DNA from: Setoptus koraiensis
Lineage: Eukaryota > Arthropoda
Direction: 5' to 3'
Length of the DNA: 64,000 nucleotides
Assembly (NCBI GenBank): GCA_048013815.1
Contig: CM106585.1
Location: forward strand, 14,818,001-14,882,000
Shown in pieces: positions 1 through 13,468 of this stretch (position 1 is its first letter; each line of letters begins with the position of its first letter). The notes under the pieces are model-generated. The model had not been told where the DNA came from. It saw only the letters and a list, made by a program, of their open reading frames with translations, and searched no databases. Position numbers and translations under genes: made by a program.

Positions 1-2503
1 CTAGCGGGCACAGGATGTTGTGGCCGTTATGCAAATTAAAGAAGCGAGGTGCACATCCACTAATTCAATTGAATTAGATCGCCAGTTAGAGGATAAGATA
101 AAACGTATATCGCACACAGCAAAGAGAGAGAGAGAGAGCGAAATCTGGCTGGCTGGTGGTCTCAAACTGGCCGGCATTGTTGGCCGACCAATTCGGGCCA
201 GTGTTGCTGTAAAGTCGCCCATTTGATCCATATTTCATTCGCTGTGTCACTCGGGGTGCTTTACTGTCACACGATTGCGCAATAATGATAATGATAATAG
301 TAATAATGACAATGATAATAACAACAACATTAATATAGGTTGCGCGGCCCGGTCGCAGCCTGTGCCCAGTTGGCTGTTGTAATAACGGCGCCGACTGGCC
401 GACTGGTGAGTGAGCACCCATTGCGTCACCACTTACGATCGCGCTATGCTAATGAGATTTATGTTTTGCAATTCGTTTGTTTGTTTGTTTATTGCTGCTC
501 TGACACAGTCTGTTCAACAGAGTCTGTTGTTTGCTGTTTGTTGTTGTCGGTGGTGGTGGTGTCATTGTGCTAGTCGCACAACAACGGCGCGATACTCGCC
601 TAATCTGGTCTCGAACGTCACCGAATAGGCGAGAATAATTAGCGAGATCTTCGAACCCGAACCGGCCGCAACGCCGCTCGTTAACCGGCCCGGTGCGGCA
701 ATTTAGAGAGGATGCGAGCGCCGTTTCCTTTGTCTTATCACGGCACGAGACGAGATTGCAGCGAGTGGCACACAATTGCAAGACATTAGACGCAAGCACA
801 AATACCTTTCGTGCTGCCGTCAGATTGTTCAACTCTTTGTTTATCGCGCTCTCGCATTCAAATATTGTAATTTCTTTAAAAAACTGTGAGCCAACAACTG
901 TTGTGAGAACTGGCCGCGTGAGGGGGCCGCTCAGCGAACCGCCGCTCGAAACGCCAAACTTTTGAGTGAAATGTGAATTGCGAATTGTGAACGAATTTCG
1001 AACGGCATTTCGCTCATGGCCGGCCCGTGCCAGTGGGCATCACTAATGACGCAACAGCAACGGCATATGTTGTTGTTGTCGGCGCTGTTCGGCGCTGTTC
1101 GAACCGTTCGAAGCGGCCCAAACAATGACTGCATCCTGTCTATGTTTGATCCAAATTGAACATGATGCGCCCCATTCCTTATTTATTTATATTTGACTTC
1201 TTTTTTGCAACAATCTCGCTACAATTCCTGACGATGCCAGCGCGACCCGCGCCAAGAAGTTACCTTCAGCCGACCGACTCGCTCTCGGGTTTGTTTGTGG
1301 CAATTGTGGCCCCATTTGACTGGTGACATGACGGCACTGGCACTATTAATTAAGTTTTGAGTATTATATTTGGCCCAAAATGGCTGCGCCTCATCTGCGC
1401 CTCAGCTGTGCCGCATGCCCGAACTGCGATGCGTTCGGGCCGGATCAAATCGGCCCACTTTTCGCCGTGTCGTGGCGCATTGTCGCAAACGGGCCGAAAG
1501 TTATCACCGTTGTGCATGTAAGTGAACCATTGTGTGTCTATTGCGTAACCTTAGTGCGTAATCGTGTTGCGCCGCAATACGGGCCGCAATACGGGCCGCA
1601 CAACAGCGTTACGTAACGTTGTCGCTGTTGCCAGTTTCGGCGCGAGCCGCTGCGAATGCGACTTACGTAACGCACGCTAGTTGCCTCGGACTGATCGCAT
1701 GCTGCAGTCGCTCGGCGGCAACTGCCAGTTGGGAGAGTTTGGCAAACTCAGTTTGCTAATGCAAATGTCAAATGTCGGTTGGTCGCCGATGCTCGCCGCC
1801 AGGCGCAAAACCCGAGCCCAACAGTCACCTGACTCTTGTACCATCTGCTGATAAACGCAATTAATTATTAGTTTCGGCGCCGTGCCGACGACGGCGCCAG
1901 CAACAACGACGCCAAGCTGGCACAGCCGCCAACAGTTGGCGAGAGGGCACACAAAAATTAAAAATTCAAAACGGGAAGAGAAAAAAGAAGGCGAATAGCG
2001 AAAAAAGAATTACAATAAATAAGTTTGCAAACATTGGAAGCGCTCGCTCACTAATTAGCGCGCTCATTCATTCATTTGGCCAAATGACTGGCAAACTAAC
2101 TGGCAAAAGGCACACACAAAAGGTGCAAAGACGGATAAGCGCTTGCGGCACGCAACCCAAAAGAAGCGGCCCAAAAGAATGCCAATTGTTGTAACAATAT
2201 CCACTCGGCTGGCTGGCTGGATATAACCGGGTGACCTTACTAGTCGCATTGTAACTGGTCGCATACGTCCAGTTATAAACAATCTATATTCCGACTCCAA
2301 TTAGCTCGCCAGCTCACCTTGTCGGCCAACAAGTGAGTTAGCTTTGGCTTGGGTGGCGCCACCTAGCGGCCGGTTCCTTAGCACAAATGTAAATTGATTT
2401 TGCGAATTGATTGGTGCCAACCACTGCCACTGATATAACGTCGTTGGCCACCAAGCGGTTATATCTCATCTCTGGAATATCGTAGCCATTTCAGCATTGT
2501 CCA

Positions 2504-2540
2504 GCCCTTTGGAGTCCAAAGTTTGGACTGTCCAAAGGGC
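2504..2540. repeat. Nested inverted repeat (hairpin)
   Basis: Outer 10-base arms at 2504-2513 and 2531-2540 are exact reverse complements. They enclose a second perfect hairpin with 7-base arms (2514-2520 and 2522-2528) around one base. A 2-base bulge (2529-2530) separates the two stems, giving a 17-bp stem. Confidence 0.85.
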
Positions 2541-2550
2541 CTAAACTTTG

Positions 2551-2620
2551 GCCCGAATCGAAGCTCTCGGGCAGAGGGCGCCCGAATCGAAGCTCTTGAG
2601 GCCCGAATCGGTGCCAGCTA
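2551..2620 (+). repeat. Short direct repeats
   Basis: The 17-mer GCCCGAATCGAAGCTCT occurs at 2551-2567 and 2580-2596 (the second copy overlaps a C run). A 10-base partial copy starts at 2611. It is a local minisatellite with no coding potential. Confidence 0.7.
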
Positions 2621-5600
2621 AACTGATGATAAAGTGCCCAATGTTGTAGTCAGAATGAAAGTTTAATTCGGCATGGCTCACAATTGAAAATATCTCCGTA
2701 TAAAATGGCTCCGTCTAAAATAGCTCTGTGGCGACTGCAGCGCCATAGAGCCACTAAAAACGGCAAAAAGTGCTGCTACGATAAATAGGCCCCCACCAGC
2801 CAGCGAATAGATCATTTTGGCGCGTTGCACGGTGCTGTGCAGTGCTGTGCAGCGCGCAATCGGCCCGTCGGCCAGTGGATATGTTTGACACGGGCCCCAT
2901 GTTCGCACGTATCCGCTGGCAGATGACGTGCGGATATTTCAATTTGATGATGATGAAAGAATAGGAATTGATAAAAGTTTTTGATTAAATTTCTTTCTCT
3001 CGGGCCGCTGTGTTGGCCTGTTTCTGGTTGATTCTGGCTGGCAGTGGCGGTGGCGGCCGGCCCGAACTGGACAAACTGTTCCGAGTGGCGCGCCAAATTG
3101 TTAAAACTGCTCGAAGTGCTCGAACTGGCCGCTCGAACGGCTCCAAACGGCAAAAGTCAATGGCGAGTTCAATTGGAATTGTAAAATGTTCCAATTCGAA
3201 TTGAAATGTTGTCCGTTCGGACAGTCGAGGGGGCAGCACGGGGGAGCCCGTTGAAAAAATTGCTCCGGCTGGTCGCGTTGGCTGGTGGCGTTGGCTGATG
3301 GCGTTGGCTGTTTGTGTTGGCTGGTCGCGTTGGCCGGCCCGGCCGGCTGGTCGGGTGTCAGTGCGCGTTGTTCACTTTAATCAAGAATCAACATCAACTT
3401 CATCACTTCATTGTGTGTGTCAAACCGGGTGTCTGTTGACACGTCACATCAATTATTCCCTCCATATTACGTAATCACACACACGCACTCGCGCTCTTGC
3501 GCGACTTACAAACAACAAGCGCGCGCCACGAGCATCGTGCCCAACAACTCGCGCGCGCTTCGATTGACCAATGGCCAGTCGAACTGGGCCCCCCATTCAT
3601 GGGCCCATCAGCGCGCTGACATTGCCAGCGCCAAATGCCAAATGAAAGGAGATTTGCACACAACAAAGCGATTCGCGTGCCTGTTGGCGCGGGGCCCCCG
3701 TTTTTTGCGCCCGCTCTTTCAACTGTCAGACTTGTCTGTTTTATCAAACTTTCACATCCCCACGGAACGTTAATATTATTTGTGTGTGCCCGTGCCTGGC
3801 ACTGTCATATTTTAAAGTTGCTCCTTTCAACTTTGCACTGCACAACTCACACTGTCTCACTTTATACTGTCATACTCTCGCAGACACCTCGACGCTCGAA
3901 TCGAGACCCTCGATCGGCCCTCTCGAATTTGGCGCCACAAATTCGAGACACGGGCCCCACTGGTGCGACTTGAGTGCACCAGTAGCATTATTGGTATATT
4001 AACAAGTGACGCGGCTTGAAATATTACGGCGCAATAACTCATCGATTGTTTGTGGGCCCCCCCGGAACTCCATTGGACAACAACATTTAGCTAGCGTTTG
4101 GAATCATCGACAGTCTGACTTCATGCAGCCAACTTGCCATTTGGCCACAGTTGGCCAACACTTGACCCACACTTGCCGCCACAACGCGCCAACCGGAAAC
4201 TGTGCCGATGTAATTGTAACAAATTACCAATGAATGACCAATGACCAATGAATCGAATGACTGGTAATGCAAAGTTCATCATCACATTGCATCATACAAA
4301 GTTGAGCTGTTGTTCGTTAGCTCGTGTTAGTTGCGCAACTGACCACTGGCCGCTGCCCGATGGGTCAAGTTGCGCACATTTCGTGACTAAAACTGTTAAC
4401 TATGACGAGATGTCGATTGATCGGTTCTGCTACGACGGCTAACAAGACCCAAGTTATAAAAACAACACTTACCTGATGATTAATCTCCATTATTCACCTG
4501 TTGTGAGTGTTGTTGTCATATCTATTCTAATGTTATTATTGCTCAGCACTATTGTCGCGAATTGGTGCGTATTGCTTGTGTATTGTATGGTGAAATTGGC
4601 CACTTATTTGCTGCATCAATCTCTATACGATCGACAGTGTCTGTCCACTAGCAAAGCGAGCTTCTATTGCACTTTTCTCCGTCTGTCTAAACGTTGCTCT
4701 GACTGACCATTGACTTATTGTTATTATGTGATGGCACGTTCACTGATATTTCATATTCGAGCTCATTGGGTTATATTGCGGTTATATCGCCAACTGATCA
4801 CCTTGATCCACTTGAGCGATTTGTGATGTTCAGCGATGAGTCTAGTTAGATCTCTCACCTGCGCATAAGGTTTGAATTGGGTACGATGTCGGCTGTATTG
4901 CACGCTCAGGTTGCACTTGTTTCTTGTTTGGATTGGGGCCGATATTTGTTGTCACTTGATGGTTTGATTCGTTTATTGCAGCATTTTGCCCCCAAAACAC
5001 TGGTCAATTTACCTGCAGACTTGTCCACGTCCACGTACATGAAACTGTAAGTTTGTGTGTGTGTGTTGCAGCCAAAAAGCAAAAACTTATCATTAACCAC
5101 TCAATCAGTTTGCAGTTATAATGCCAGTGATACGCTCATTGATACGCGCTCAGTGTTACGTCGACGTGGGCCCCGCTTGCCGGGCCCCAATCTAGTGCAC
5201 ACACGGCACAGCATTGTTGTGCGCAGCTCATGCGCTCTCGATAAATCGATGCAAACATGCTCATGTGCGCACACTTGTTTGCTCGCGCCACAAAGTCATC
5301 GGATCGCGCGTAGTGGGGCCGCTCGATCAATTTACAAGCCGATCTATCGTCCATTGGTGATTGACTCGCTCAAACTCGAAAATTGGCAATTGACGGACCG
5401 AATCAGGTGACTTGTAATCAGCTGATTGCGACCAGTTTCCGCCTGGGGCCAAACACACACGCACTGTGTGAGTCGCACAGGCTAGTTGACAGGTAAGTCA
5501 ACAATCGACAGCTGACAGTTACAGTTGACAGTTGGCACTGTCAGCGAGACGCGATCGGGCGCCATCGACGCGCAGGTCAATGCCAATTGTCGCCACGATA

Positions 5601-6960
5601 ATCGGCTGACAATTGCGCAACGGATTCGATGAAATCAATTGCCCGTCTTTGGTTTGGTTTATGTGGCGTCGTGTTGTCTGCACGAGGAGCGCGCAATCGA
5701 GTCGAGACTCGCGTTATAGGACACCGTGCGTCATGCGCGCCTCGGCGGGCCCCTCGGATTGGGATCGGATCGGATATTGGACGAGATTGGCTGGCGATGG
5801 CCTATACGCAGCGAGCCCTTGCGGCAATTGTGTGCGTCAGCGATCAGCTGTGTCATTGTCCGGCGAATCGACTGTTGTTTCATTTGCGGCCAAGGTGCGC
5901 GTATAGGCTCACCACTGGCCGGCCGCTCGGTGGCGCGGTTGTCGTTGCTGTTGTTGTTGTCGTGGTTGTTGTTGTTGTTTGCGCTGGCGGGCGCACTGAG
6001 AAAGTTTGCCTGTCATTGTTGAGATTGGTTGTGCCGTTATTTGACATTGACAGCCACTGACAGCTCCACGGACAGTGCAAATTGAAAGCAGCGCGCGCTA
6101 TCGGCCGAAATGATGCCGCAACAACCGGCCCGAACCGAGCCGAGCCGAACCGGATCAGATCAGATATGCGGCCTCAATCAAACGACAACTGGCCGCGCGA
6201 CGCCCACTCACATTGCGGCCATCGCAATTGCGGCGATACCATCTCTGTGAGCCGCTGTCCGTCCGTCTGTCTATGTGTCCATTCTTCGCTCGCTGTCGTT
6301 CCGTTATCCGTTGCGCAATTTGAATCCATTGCGCCCGGGTCTGGCCGCCCGACAGCAACGAGGCCGGCCGCGGTGACACGTCGGACGGGCGCACGGGCAA
6401 ACGTCAAGCGGCCATCGTCGGCGCAAAGTTGAACAAAGCGCCGAAACAAATCGGAAATTGTCTAACCCTACAAGCGACGACTATCAATGCCCAGTTTGCA
6501 TGTTTGTGTTGCCAAATAATATCAGCGCGGCGCTGCCCACTGACCACTGACACCAGTCGATTATACGACAACTTGGCTTCTCACGCCGCCGCCGACCGGC
6601 CCGCCGGCTGCCGTGGGGCCCCTTCGCTGCCTGCGCCGGCCGCCGATCCGACGGCCCCCGATGCGAGGGCTTCCCGCGGCCTCGAATATCTGGCCTGCGC
6701 GCGCTTCGGATGTCGGGCTGGCTCGCTTGAGTGACGGGTCGCCGTTGTCGTCAATGGTTCCCGCTGTGTGCGCCGACATGCCGTGATGGACACCGCCGAC
6801 TGCGAAACTCAAAAACAACTCCGACGCCGCCGCCGCCGCCCCAAATCGCCGCGCATCAGTCCGGGGGCCCGACGCGCCGGGCACACTGGACGCACTGGAC
6901 ACACGGGGCACACGGGTCGGCCGGCACGAGTCGGCCGTGCACGTGATACCGCTGTCCGCC

Positions 6961-7017
6961 AGTTTTGTCGGCGACCGGCAGTTTTGTCGGCGACCGGCAG
7001 TTTTGTCGGCGACCGCC
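6961..7017 (+). repeat. Tandem repeat, 3 x 19 bp
   Basis: Three head-to-tail copies of a 19-bp unit start at 6961, 6980 and 6999. Each reads AGTTTTGTCGGCGACCGGC, with one change near the end of the third. The 19-bp period is not a multiple of three, which argues against the overlapping open frames being real protein. Confidence 0.9.
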
Positions 7018-7100
7018 AGGGTGCGATTGGTCGGCTGCCCGGCCGGCCGCCTGGCCGCTCGCTCGCTCCTCCCGCGCCAGCCCTCGCAAATACCACAACC

Positions 7101-7172
7101 ACCGCGGCTAACACAACTACCGCGGCTAACACAACTACCGCGGCTAACACAACTACCGCGGCCGACTCGACT
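7101..7172 (+). repeat. Tandem repeat, 18-bp unit
   Basis: Three exact copies of ACCGCGGCTAACACAACT (7101-7154) are followed by a diverged fourth. They create the artificial Ala/Thr/Asn repeats seen in the open frames around 6.6-7.5 kb. Confidence 0.9.
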
Positions 7173-9176
7173 ACCGCAGCCGGCACAACTGCCGCCAATA
7201 CCCGCGAGCCGGCCCAATAGCTGTGTGCCGCTTTGCTCGGGCAATGTTGGTGGCGAGCACGTGCTCATCGCGACGAATATTGCCCGATATCGCGACGACA
7301 GTGCCGCGACGACAGTGCCGCGACGCGGGCATCGCGCAATAGAGGCGCATCAGGCAGCGCGCCGCCGTCGCGCAAGCCGCAACGCGCACGGGCCGCGCCG
7401 CTGTCCGGTCCGAGTGCGCCCGCATCACGCTACGGGCACGCTCGGACCGGCGCACCGGACCGGCAGCCGCGGCCGCATACCGACGCGCCTCCGGCGAGCT
7501 AGCGCAACCCGGCCGAACGTTTGGACTTGTGAGCGGCGAAAAGGAAATCGGTATCGCACAAAAGCGTGTCGCTTGCATACTCAATGAATCACGGCCCGGA
7601 TCATTGAGTGATCACCTTATTTTTGTTCTTTTTTTCATTTAATTCAACCGGCCCGACACTGTTGGCCGAACAGTGGTCATTGTTGGCCCTAACAAGTCAA
7701 TTTTGATCGTCATCGCGGCGCCGTTTGTTGGCGCATACGCGCGCTGTATGTGCCGTGTTTATACGCGCAGTGTGGCGAAAATAAAATTTTCAATTTCTTT
7801 GGGCGCCGCTGTCCAGCCCGACGGAGGGGTGCTCGTGGCATCAAAGAAGCTGACGATGATAAAGAACGCGAGCACGACAAGAAAGAGGCACAACAATATG
7901 ATCTGATCTGGCCGGCAGTGGCCGGCGCTCATCAATCTATTCGCTGGCATGTCCGTTAAAAGCGAGTTGGCGAGTGACAAGTTACGTCACAAGTTGCGCG
8001 CATCTCATTCTTCACTTGTGTGCCAGTTGCTCGTGAGCGAGTTTGCTCATCATTTTATCTCTCTCTCTCTCTCCCCTAGCTTTGGGGCCCCTTTCAGCTG
8101 TGCGCCTCCAATCTGCAACAAACGACGCGCGATCAAAAGTGATCAACTTATCTTCTTTTTAGTTAAACTTTTTAAACACCCACAATGGGCGCTCATTGTG
8201 CGTGTGCGTGTCACTTTTAAATGACACACAATGAATGATGAAGATGACAGGGCCCGTTAGATTAGGCTGACCGGCGCGTTATCCGACGCGCGCCCCACCG
8301 GCGCCCATCACCAACAAAGATCGATGTCCAATCTATTCTCTGCTCTCTATTGTTGATACCTTTCATTCAATCGTCGCACGTTGCGCGTTCAACGCGCCGC
8401 CCAGCGGGCCCCACCGACGCCGAGCGGGCCCCACTGAACGCAAAAACGGTAGCTTTTGTGGGCCCGATTCAACGGCGGCGGCAGCAGTTTTGGTCAGCTC
8501 GCCGAAATCGATCAATCAGATTGACCAACAAGCTCGGCGATATTTGTTTTGCACATTTAATTTTATATGTTGTGTGTTATCAGTGGCGCTCTCTGTGCCG
8601 AATGTGCTTGTGTGCGCCTTTTGTCGGCCGCACACAAGCTTTGCGAACGGGATACAATGCATTGCTCAGCCAGTTGCCGGCTGGGGCCCACCGCTGAACA
8701 GTTGGGCACAGTCACAACAGTGTGCGCGTTGCGCCTGGGGCGCCTGGCGCGCATTCCACCAGGGCGCACAGCGAGCAGAAGGAGTGGATCAAGTTCAATT
8801 GAGCGTGCTCAGCAGCAATTCTTCTCCGGTTGTGTCGTGCCGGTGCAACCGTCTTGCCAGACACAACCTATAATGTGCAAGCCAGCCAGCCAGCCAGACA
8901 GATAGGCAGCCATCGAATCGGCCAGCTCATAAATAATATATAGACAGCCCGATTGGTTAGCTGCGTGGCCCCCTCAATCCTATAAGTGGGCCGAGCTGGG
9001 GCCGGCAAGCTGACACCTATATGCGCCGTGTAAGAGCGTGATTGATTTGATTGGTCGCATTCAATTCGATGCGCATATATGATTGGCTGCTTCTATTCAA
9101 CTTGGGCGAGCTTTGCCTTTGGTTGCGTCATCAATTTTACATATAGCAACGTTAGTGTGAATCGCGTTACGTAATG

Positions 9177-9285
9177 CATTTATATATATTACATATATAT
9201 TTATATATTACATATATTTATATTTTATATATATTTATACATTACATATATTTATATTTTATATATATTTATATGATACATATGA
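9177..9285. repeat. AT-only minisatellite
   Basis: About 110 bp made almost only of A and T, with a loose period built from TTATA, TACATATAT and TATTTATAT words. It stands out sharply from the GC-rich surroundings. It is bracketed by TACGTAATGCAT on the left and ATTACGCAACGCAT on the right. Confidence 0.8.
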
Positions 9286-9411
9286 TATTACGCAACGCAT
9301 ATCGCATTGCCCTGTTACGTAATATGGTGCGATTTGAGTGGCGAGCTCGCGCGGCGCCAATATGTGACCTGAAGACTTGATTTGTTCGTTGGCACTGTCC
9401 GTGCTGTCTGC

Positions 9412-9452
9412 GCCGAAACATATGCCACAGTGACTGTCGCATATGTTTCGGC
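9412..9452. repeat. Hairpin with 13-bp arms
   Basis: Arms at 9412-9424 and 9440-9452 are exact reverse complements (core CCGAAACATATG). The 15-base spacer folds again through ACAGT/ACTGT, so almost the whole 41 bases form one stem. Confidence 0.85.
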
Positions 9453-9590
9453 CGGGGGTCACGTTGTTGTCAAGTTCGCAGCTTGCTCAGAATTGTCGTG
9501 TAAAATATTTAAATTTGGCTTGCCCAGCCTATGACGCAAGCAACGTGCATGCAAACATACGTGTGTTATGCACACGTTATGCACATGCCA

Positions 9591-9650
9591 GGGGGCCCAC
9601 GCGAGCTCACGGGGCCCCACACAAGCTCACGGGGCCCCACATAGGCTCAA
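9591..9650 (+). repeat. Tandem repeat, 3 x 20 bp, carrying GGGGCCCC
   Basis: Three 20-bp units start at 9591, 9611 and 9631. Each has GGGGCCCC (GGGGGCCC in the first), then CAC, then a near-copy of AAGCTCAC. The enriched GGGCCC word is therefore itself repeated in tandem here. Confidence 0.85.
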
Positions 9651-9975
9651 ATGATTGGCTGGCGCTAAAAACAAAAAACTAGCCAGATTTATGTTTGAAT
9701 GTTTTGCCGTTACGATTACGGTTTTGTCATCGTCGTTGCATTGCCACTGGCGCACATTGCTGCATCGCCGTGTTGCAATGTATCTGTTATGCAATAACGG
9801 ATAATGTATTTGCACACACACACACTCACGACACAACACACGGTCATTGCAACCGTTGTATTACGCAACAACAATTGCGAAATACATTGCGTCATTGGCA
9901 ACAATACCGACACTGTTCGATAATCATTCTATTGCAATGTTATCTGTTGTCGTTAGTGGGCCTCAGTTTGGGCCA

Positions 9976-10018
9976 GTTGAGTTGTTGCCGGTTGACTTTT
10001 GGGCCCAAACAACTCAAC
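9976..10018. repeat. Inverted repeat, 11-bp arms
   Basis: GTTGAGTTGTT at 9976-9986 and its reverse complement at 10008-10018. The 21-base spacer ends in the palindrome TTGGGCCCAA, which overlaps the right arm by two bases. Confidence 0.75.
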
Positions 10019-12952
10019 AGCCCGCCGAAAGGGGCCCCACCGACTCTTGCCACTGGCCCAAAGTCGCAAAGTGGGCGCGTTTTGTTTGCAACCGGTCCGG
10101 CATCTTGCACAGTTGTAGTTGCAACGGCAAAGAACTTGTAACTGTAAGTTACATCAATTTTGGAGAGACGATGCATCATCGCAAGTGACACGACAAACAT
10201 GGCAAAGTTTTAGGTGAGGGCGCGCGAACAGGATGAAAACAGCACCAAAAAGTAACCGAACGCCGGCGCCTTGTGTGAACGGGGGCCGGCCAACAAAAAG
10301 AAAAGAAACAACAAAATGCAATGGAAATATCTAATAATTTATATACGCGCTCCGTGACCGGCAACACTGACCACCGACATGGCCGCTTTGGGGCCCCTGA
10401 CGTGATGCGCTCGTGGTCGCATATTGGCCGCGGCTATTGTCGCCCATTATTGCCAGCCCATTGTAAGGACGGGCCGAATCAAGAGAGGCGACAACGAGGG
10501 CGCCGATTCCGGCTCGAGTGCGTGCTGGCATCACATTTGATTTGGCCCAAAACAATAGTCACACCAACTTGACAAGCAGCCAAGAAGCGCGATATGAAAT
10601 GAATATATTATGCTCGCCGAATTGGACATCGCGCACACATGTGAATCTATTATTATTGGCCTCATTATCCGATTCAAAGTTGGCCGGAGGGGCGCGCTGC
10701 AGCGCGCCGCTACAATGTTGTCGCCGAGTTGTTGCAGAGGCGCCATCGGGCGCCGGTCAATCACGGGCCTGTCATAGGCCGATCGTCACTTGCGCCCAGC
10801 AGTGGCACAGTTATTTGATGAGCGCGCGCGCGCGCGCGATTATCTCTAGCGGGCTCGCTGGGCCTCGCCGGGCCCCACTGGCTCGGCCCGATTGATGGCA
10901 CATGTGCACATTGATGAATATCCGCACAGTGCGGCTATTCGGCGGATGTTCACGGTGCCAGACGGCGCCGACGAAAGAGACAAAAGTTAATTGGAACTGC
11001 GTGTGTGTGTGTGTGGCGACAATTGCAGCGACAATTAACGTTGCCAGTCGGACGGGTCTGCAGTTGTCAGAAATGATGGGGCCCCGTAAGTGAGATCGCA
11101 TGCAGTTGAGAGCAGGCGAAATTATGTTGTGCGGGGCGCGCCATTGTCGCGCCGATGGCAGCATCAGTTATTGCGTCACAATGCTGATAATTGACAATTG
11201 CGAATTGAGTCAGGCGCACCAACGAACACGAATGCCAGCCGCTCGATCCGCTAGATTGGTTGAATTTGCGGATTCGCGGGATTCGCTAGATTCGCCGCAT
11301 CGGTCGGGTCTCGCATCGGGCAGCGAGCGCGGGGCCAATCGAGAAAAATGGGGCCCGGCAGCAGCAGCGAGCGGGTGGCGAGCGAGCGACAGAGTTATTT
11401 TTAAATTGGTAATTGCTATTAGTGACACGCCGAGCGGGCCCCTCTTTAATTGGATTTGTCGGCAGCGTTGTTTGCATCGTTAGATTGTTGCAGATAAACA
11501 GCGACTGACAACAGTAGACAGCGAACGGGCTTGCAACAACTTAATCTCGAATTAGAATCATCGATTTGAATCAAACTTTGCCCTTTTGCCATTGTCGCGC
11601 TATCTGCTGTTTTTGAGCGGCGCTCCAATTTATTCAAAAGAGCAGCTTTATTCACACACAAATACCCAAATATCCGTCGTGGCGGCCCCATTGCCAATGT
11701 GCGACTTTTGCACTCTGGCTGCCAGAGTCTGGCACGCCGATCCGACAGCTAAATAGCTAAAAAGCCATAATGATATCGCCAGTAATAATGGCAATAATCA
11801 GCCAGCCAGCCAGCATCGCCAAAAGCGTGATGCTCGCTGGCGTGTTGAGGCCACCACCGATGATATAATACAACTATAATGCTCGCTGTAATGCGCTGGC
11901 CATTCAAGCGAGCCCTCGCGACGGGCCGCCAAATGGGTCGATGAGGCACCTTGGCAGCGGCGTGCCCATTGGCCCGTTGATTTGCATGCCCATTTGCATC
12001 GGCAATCCGATTTGAGTGCTTATCGCGACCACCTAACCGCCATGCAAACAACTGATGCGTAGTTGACTGGTCCACCGATGACGACAATCGATGGATATCA
12101 GCTCTTATCAGTTATTATTTGTGTAAAATCACACAGCGCGTTGCACTAACACCACACCGAATCGCAAATGTTGTCAAACAGCAAACCACGATATTGCTTT
12201 TATTATCATGTGATTACACACGTTGCGTAATGCAGTGCGTGGGGCGCTGGCTCGCCGAGGCCCCAAGATAGTCCGAGAAGAACAAATAGAAACAACAAAA
12301 ATCGCGTGCTTTGTCTCAATAACAAAATCACACGATAAAACATGAAAATTTAAATATTGCACCATTCGATGCAGCGCACCGATGAGTTTATTTTGGGGCC
12401 GAATGCGGCAAATCGCGCAGCCCGTCACAGTTCGAGTCGCGTATGCTGGGGCCCTGTTTTGTTATTCAGCGGCGGCGGCATGCGGAACATGCGGATGGCC
12501 ACAGATCGCCACAGATCGCCCGTGTTGAGTTGGAAAGCTTGTGAGAGAGGGATCGCGATTGGCGGATGGCCGCCAACGAGCGCAAGCGATCGCCAACGAT
12601 CGCCAACGGATGCCCAAAACGGCGCCTCATCGATTGTCGCCGCAACGTGGCCACCATCGAGGCCCGGACTTTCAAACGGTTCGAATCAAACTGTCTAGTT
12701 CGCGAGACATGAGACGTATGTCAACAGAAACAATGCAATATTATCATCCAAGCGACCGGCTCATTTCCTCTATTCGAGCAGCTTCCACGCAACCGGATGT
12801 GTTGTTGGGGTTCGATTTGAGGTCAGATTAAGTGTCACGTTGGCCCTGTGACAGCAAAGCAAACAATCGTCATGTTTATCGTGCAACTCAGCACTGACGT
12901 TGCCCGGCTCCGACAAGCGTTTTGAAAGTTTGATTGGATGCCAGAGTGGCCA

Positions 12953-12973
12953 CGACTTGTGAGTCACAAGTCG
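12953..12973. repeat. Perfect 21-nt palindrome
   Basis: Arms CGACTTGTGA and TCACAAGTCG lie around a single G. With a one-base loop this is a near-complete palindrome. Confidence 0.85.
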
Positions 12974-13373
12974 CGAGCACTGCCGAAATGCAGCAGATAT
13001 TCGGCAGACATTCGGCGGACATTCGCCAGATATCCGGCCGAGGGGCGACATTCAATCGCGTCGGAGCATGGTTGGCATAATGGGCGCGTTTGGTGCTGGC
13101 CAAAATCAAAGAGTCAGCGAATCAAGCGAACGGTCAACGGTGGCAATAATCAGCAATAACGATCATGTGTCCAATCATTTATCCATCACACACATTATGC
13201 CAGCAGCACCGTGCAGCGGGCTAATTACCTCGAAAAGGCGCCTCAAAAACGTTGGCTGGCCCACAAAAACAATTGCAACAACGTGCAAGTGGCCAAGTCG
13301 GTCTGTAATTGCTCTTATATGCCTTGTTGTGACAACTTTCTAATTGCCATTTGCCAGAATCGCCCACTGAGCG

Positions 13374-13468
13374 GCCCCTCGCAGCCCCAGAGCCTCGCAG
13401 CCTAAGAGCCTCGTATCGCCAGAGCCTGGCAGCCTAAGAGCCTCGCAGCCTAAGAGCCCGAATCCCGA
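13374..13468 (+). repeat. Irregular tandem repeat
   Basis: Several loose copies of AGCCTCGCAGCCTAAG-like units follow one another with small changes (AGAGCCTGGCAGCC, AGAGCCTCGTATCGCC). No coding role is apparent. Confidence 0.7.

Noticed and set aside
4460-4515. ACTTACCTG resembling the U1 snRNA 5' end
   Set aside because: Only nine bases match, and the rest does not follow U1. On the other strand it is simply a donor-like CAGGTAAGT without a supported exon.
6561-7587. Long overlapping open frames (up to 235 codons) on both strands
   Set aside because: They are made of Ala/Arg/Gly/Thr runs from 18- and 19-bp tandem repeats and high GC. The 19-bp period shifts frame, and no domain is seen.
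9591-9650. Repeat-spacer look of short tandem units as a CRISPR-like array
   Set aside because: Units are contiguous 18-20 bp tandem repeats without unique spacers in a eukaryotic genome.
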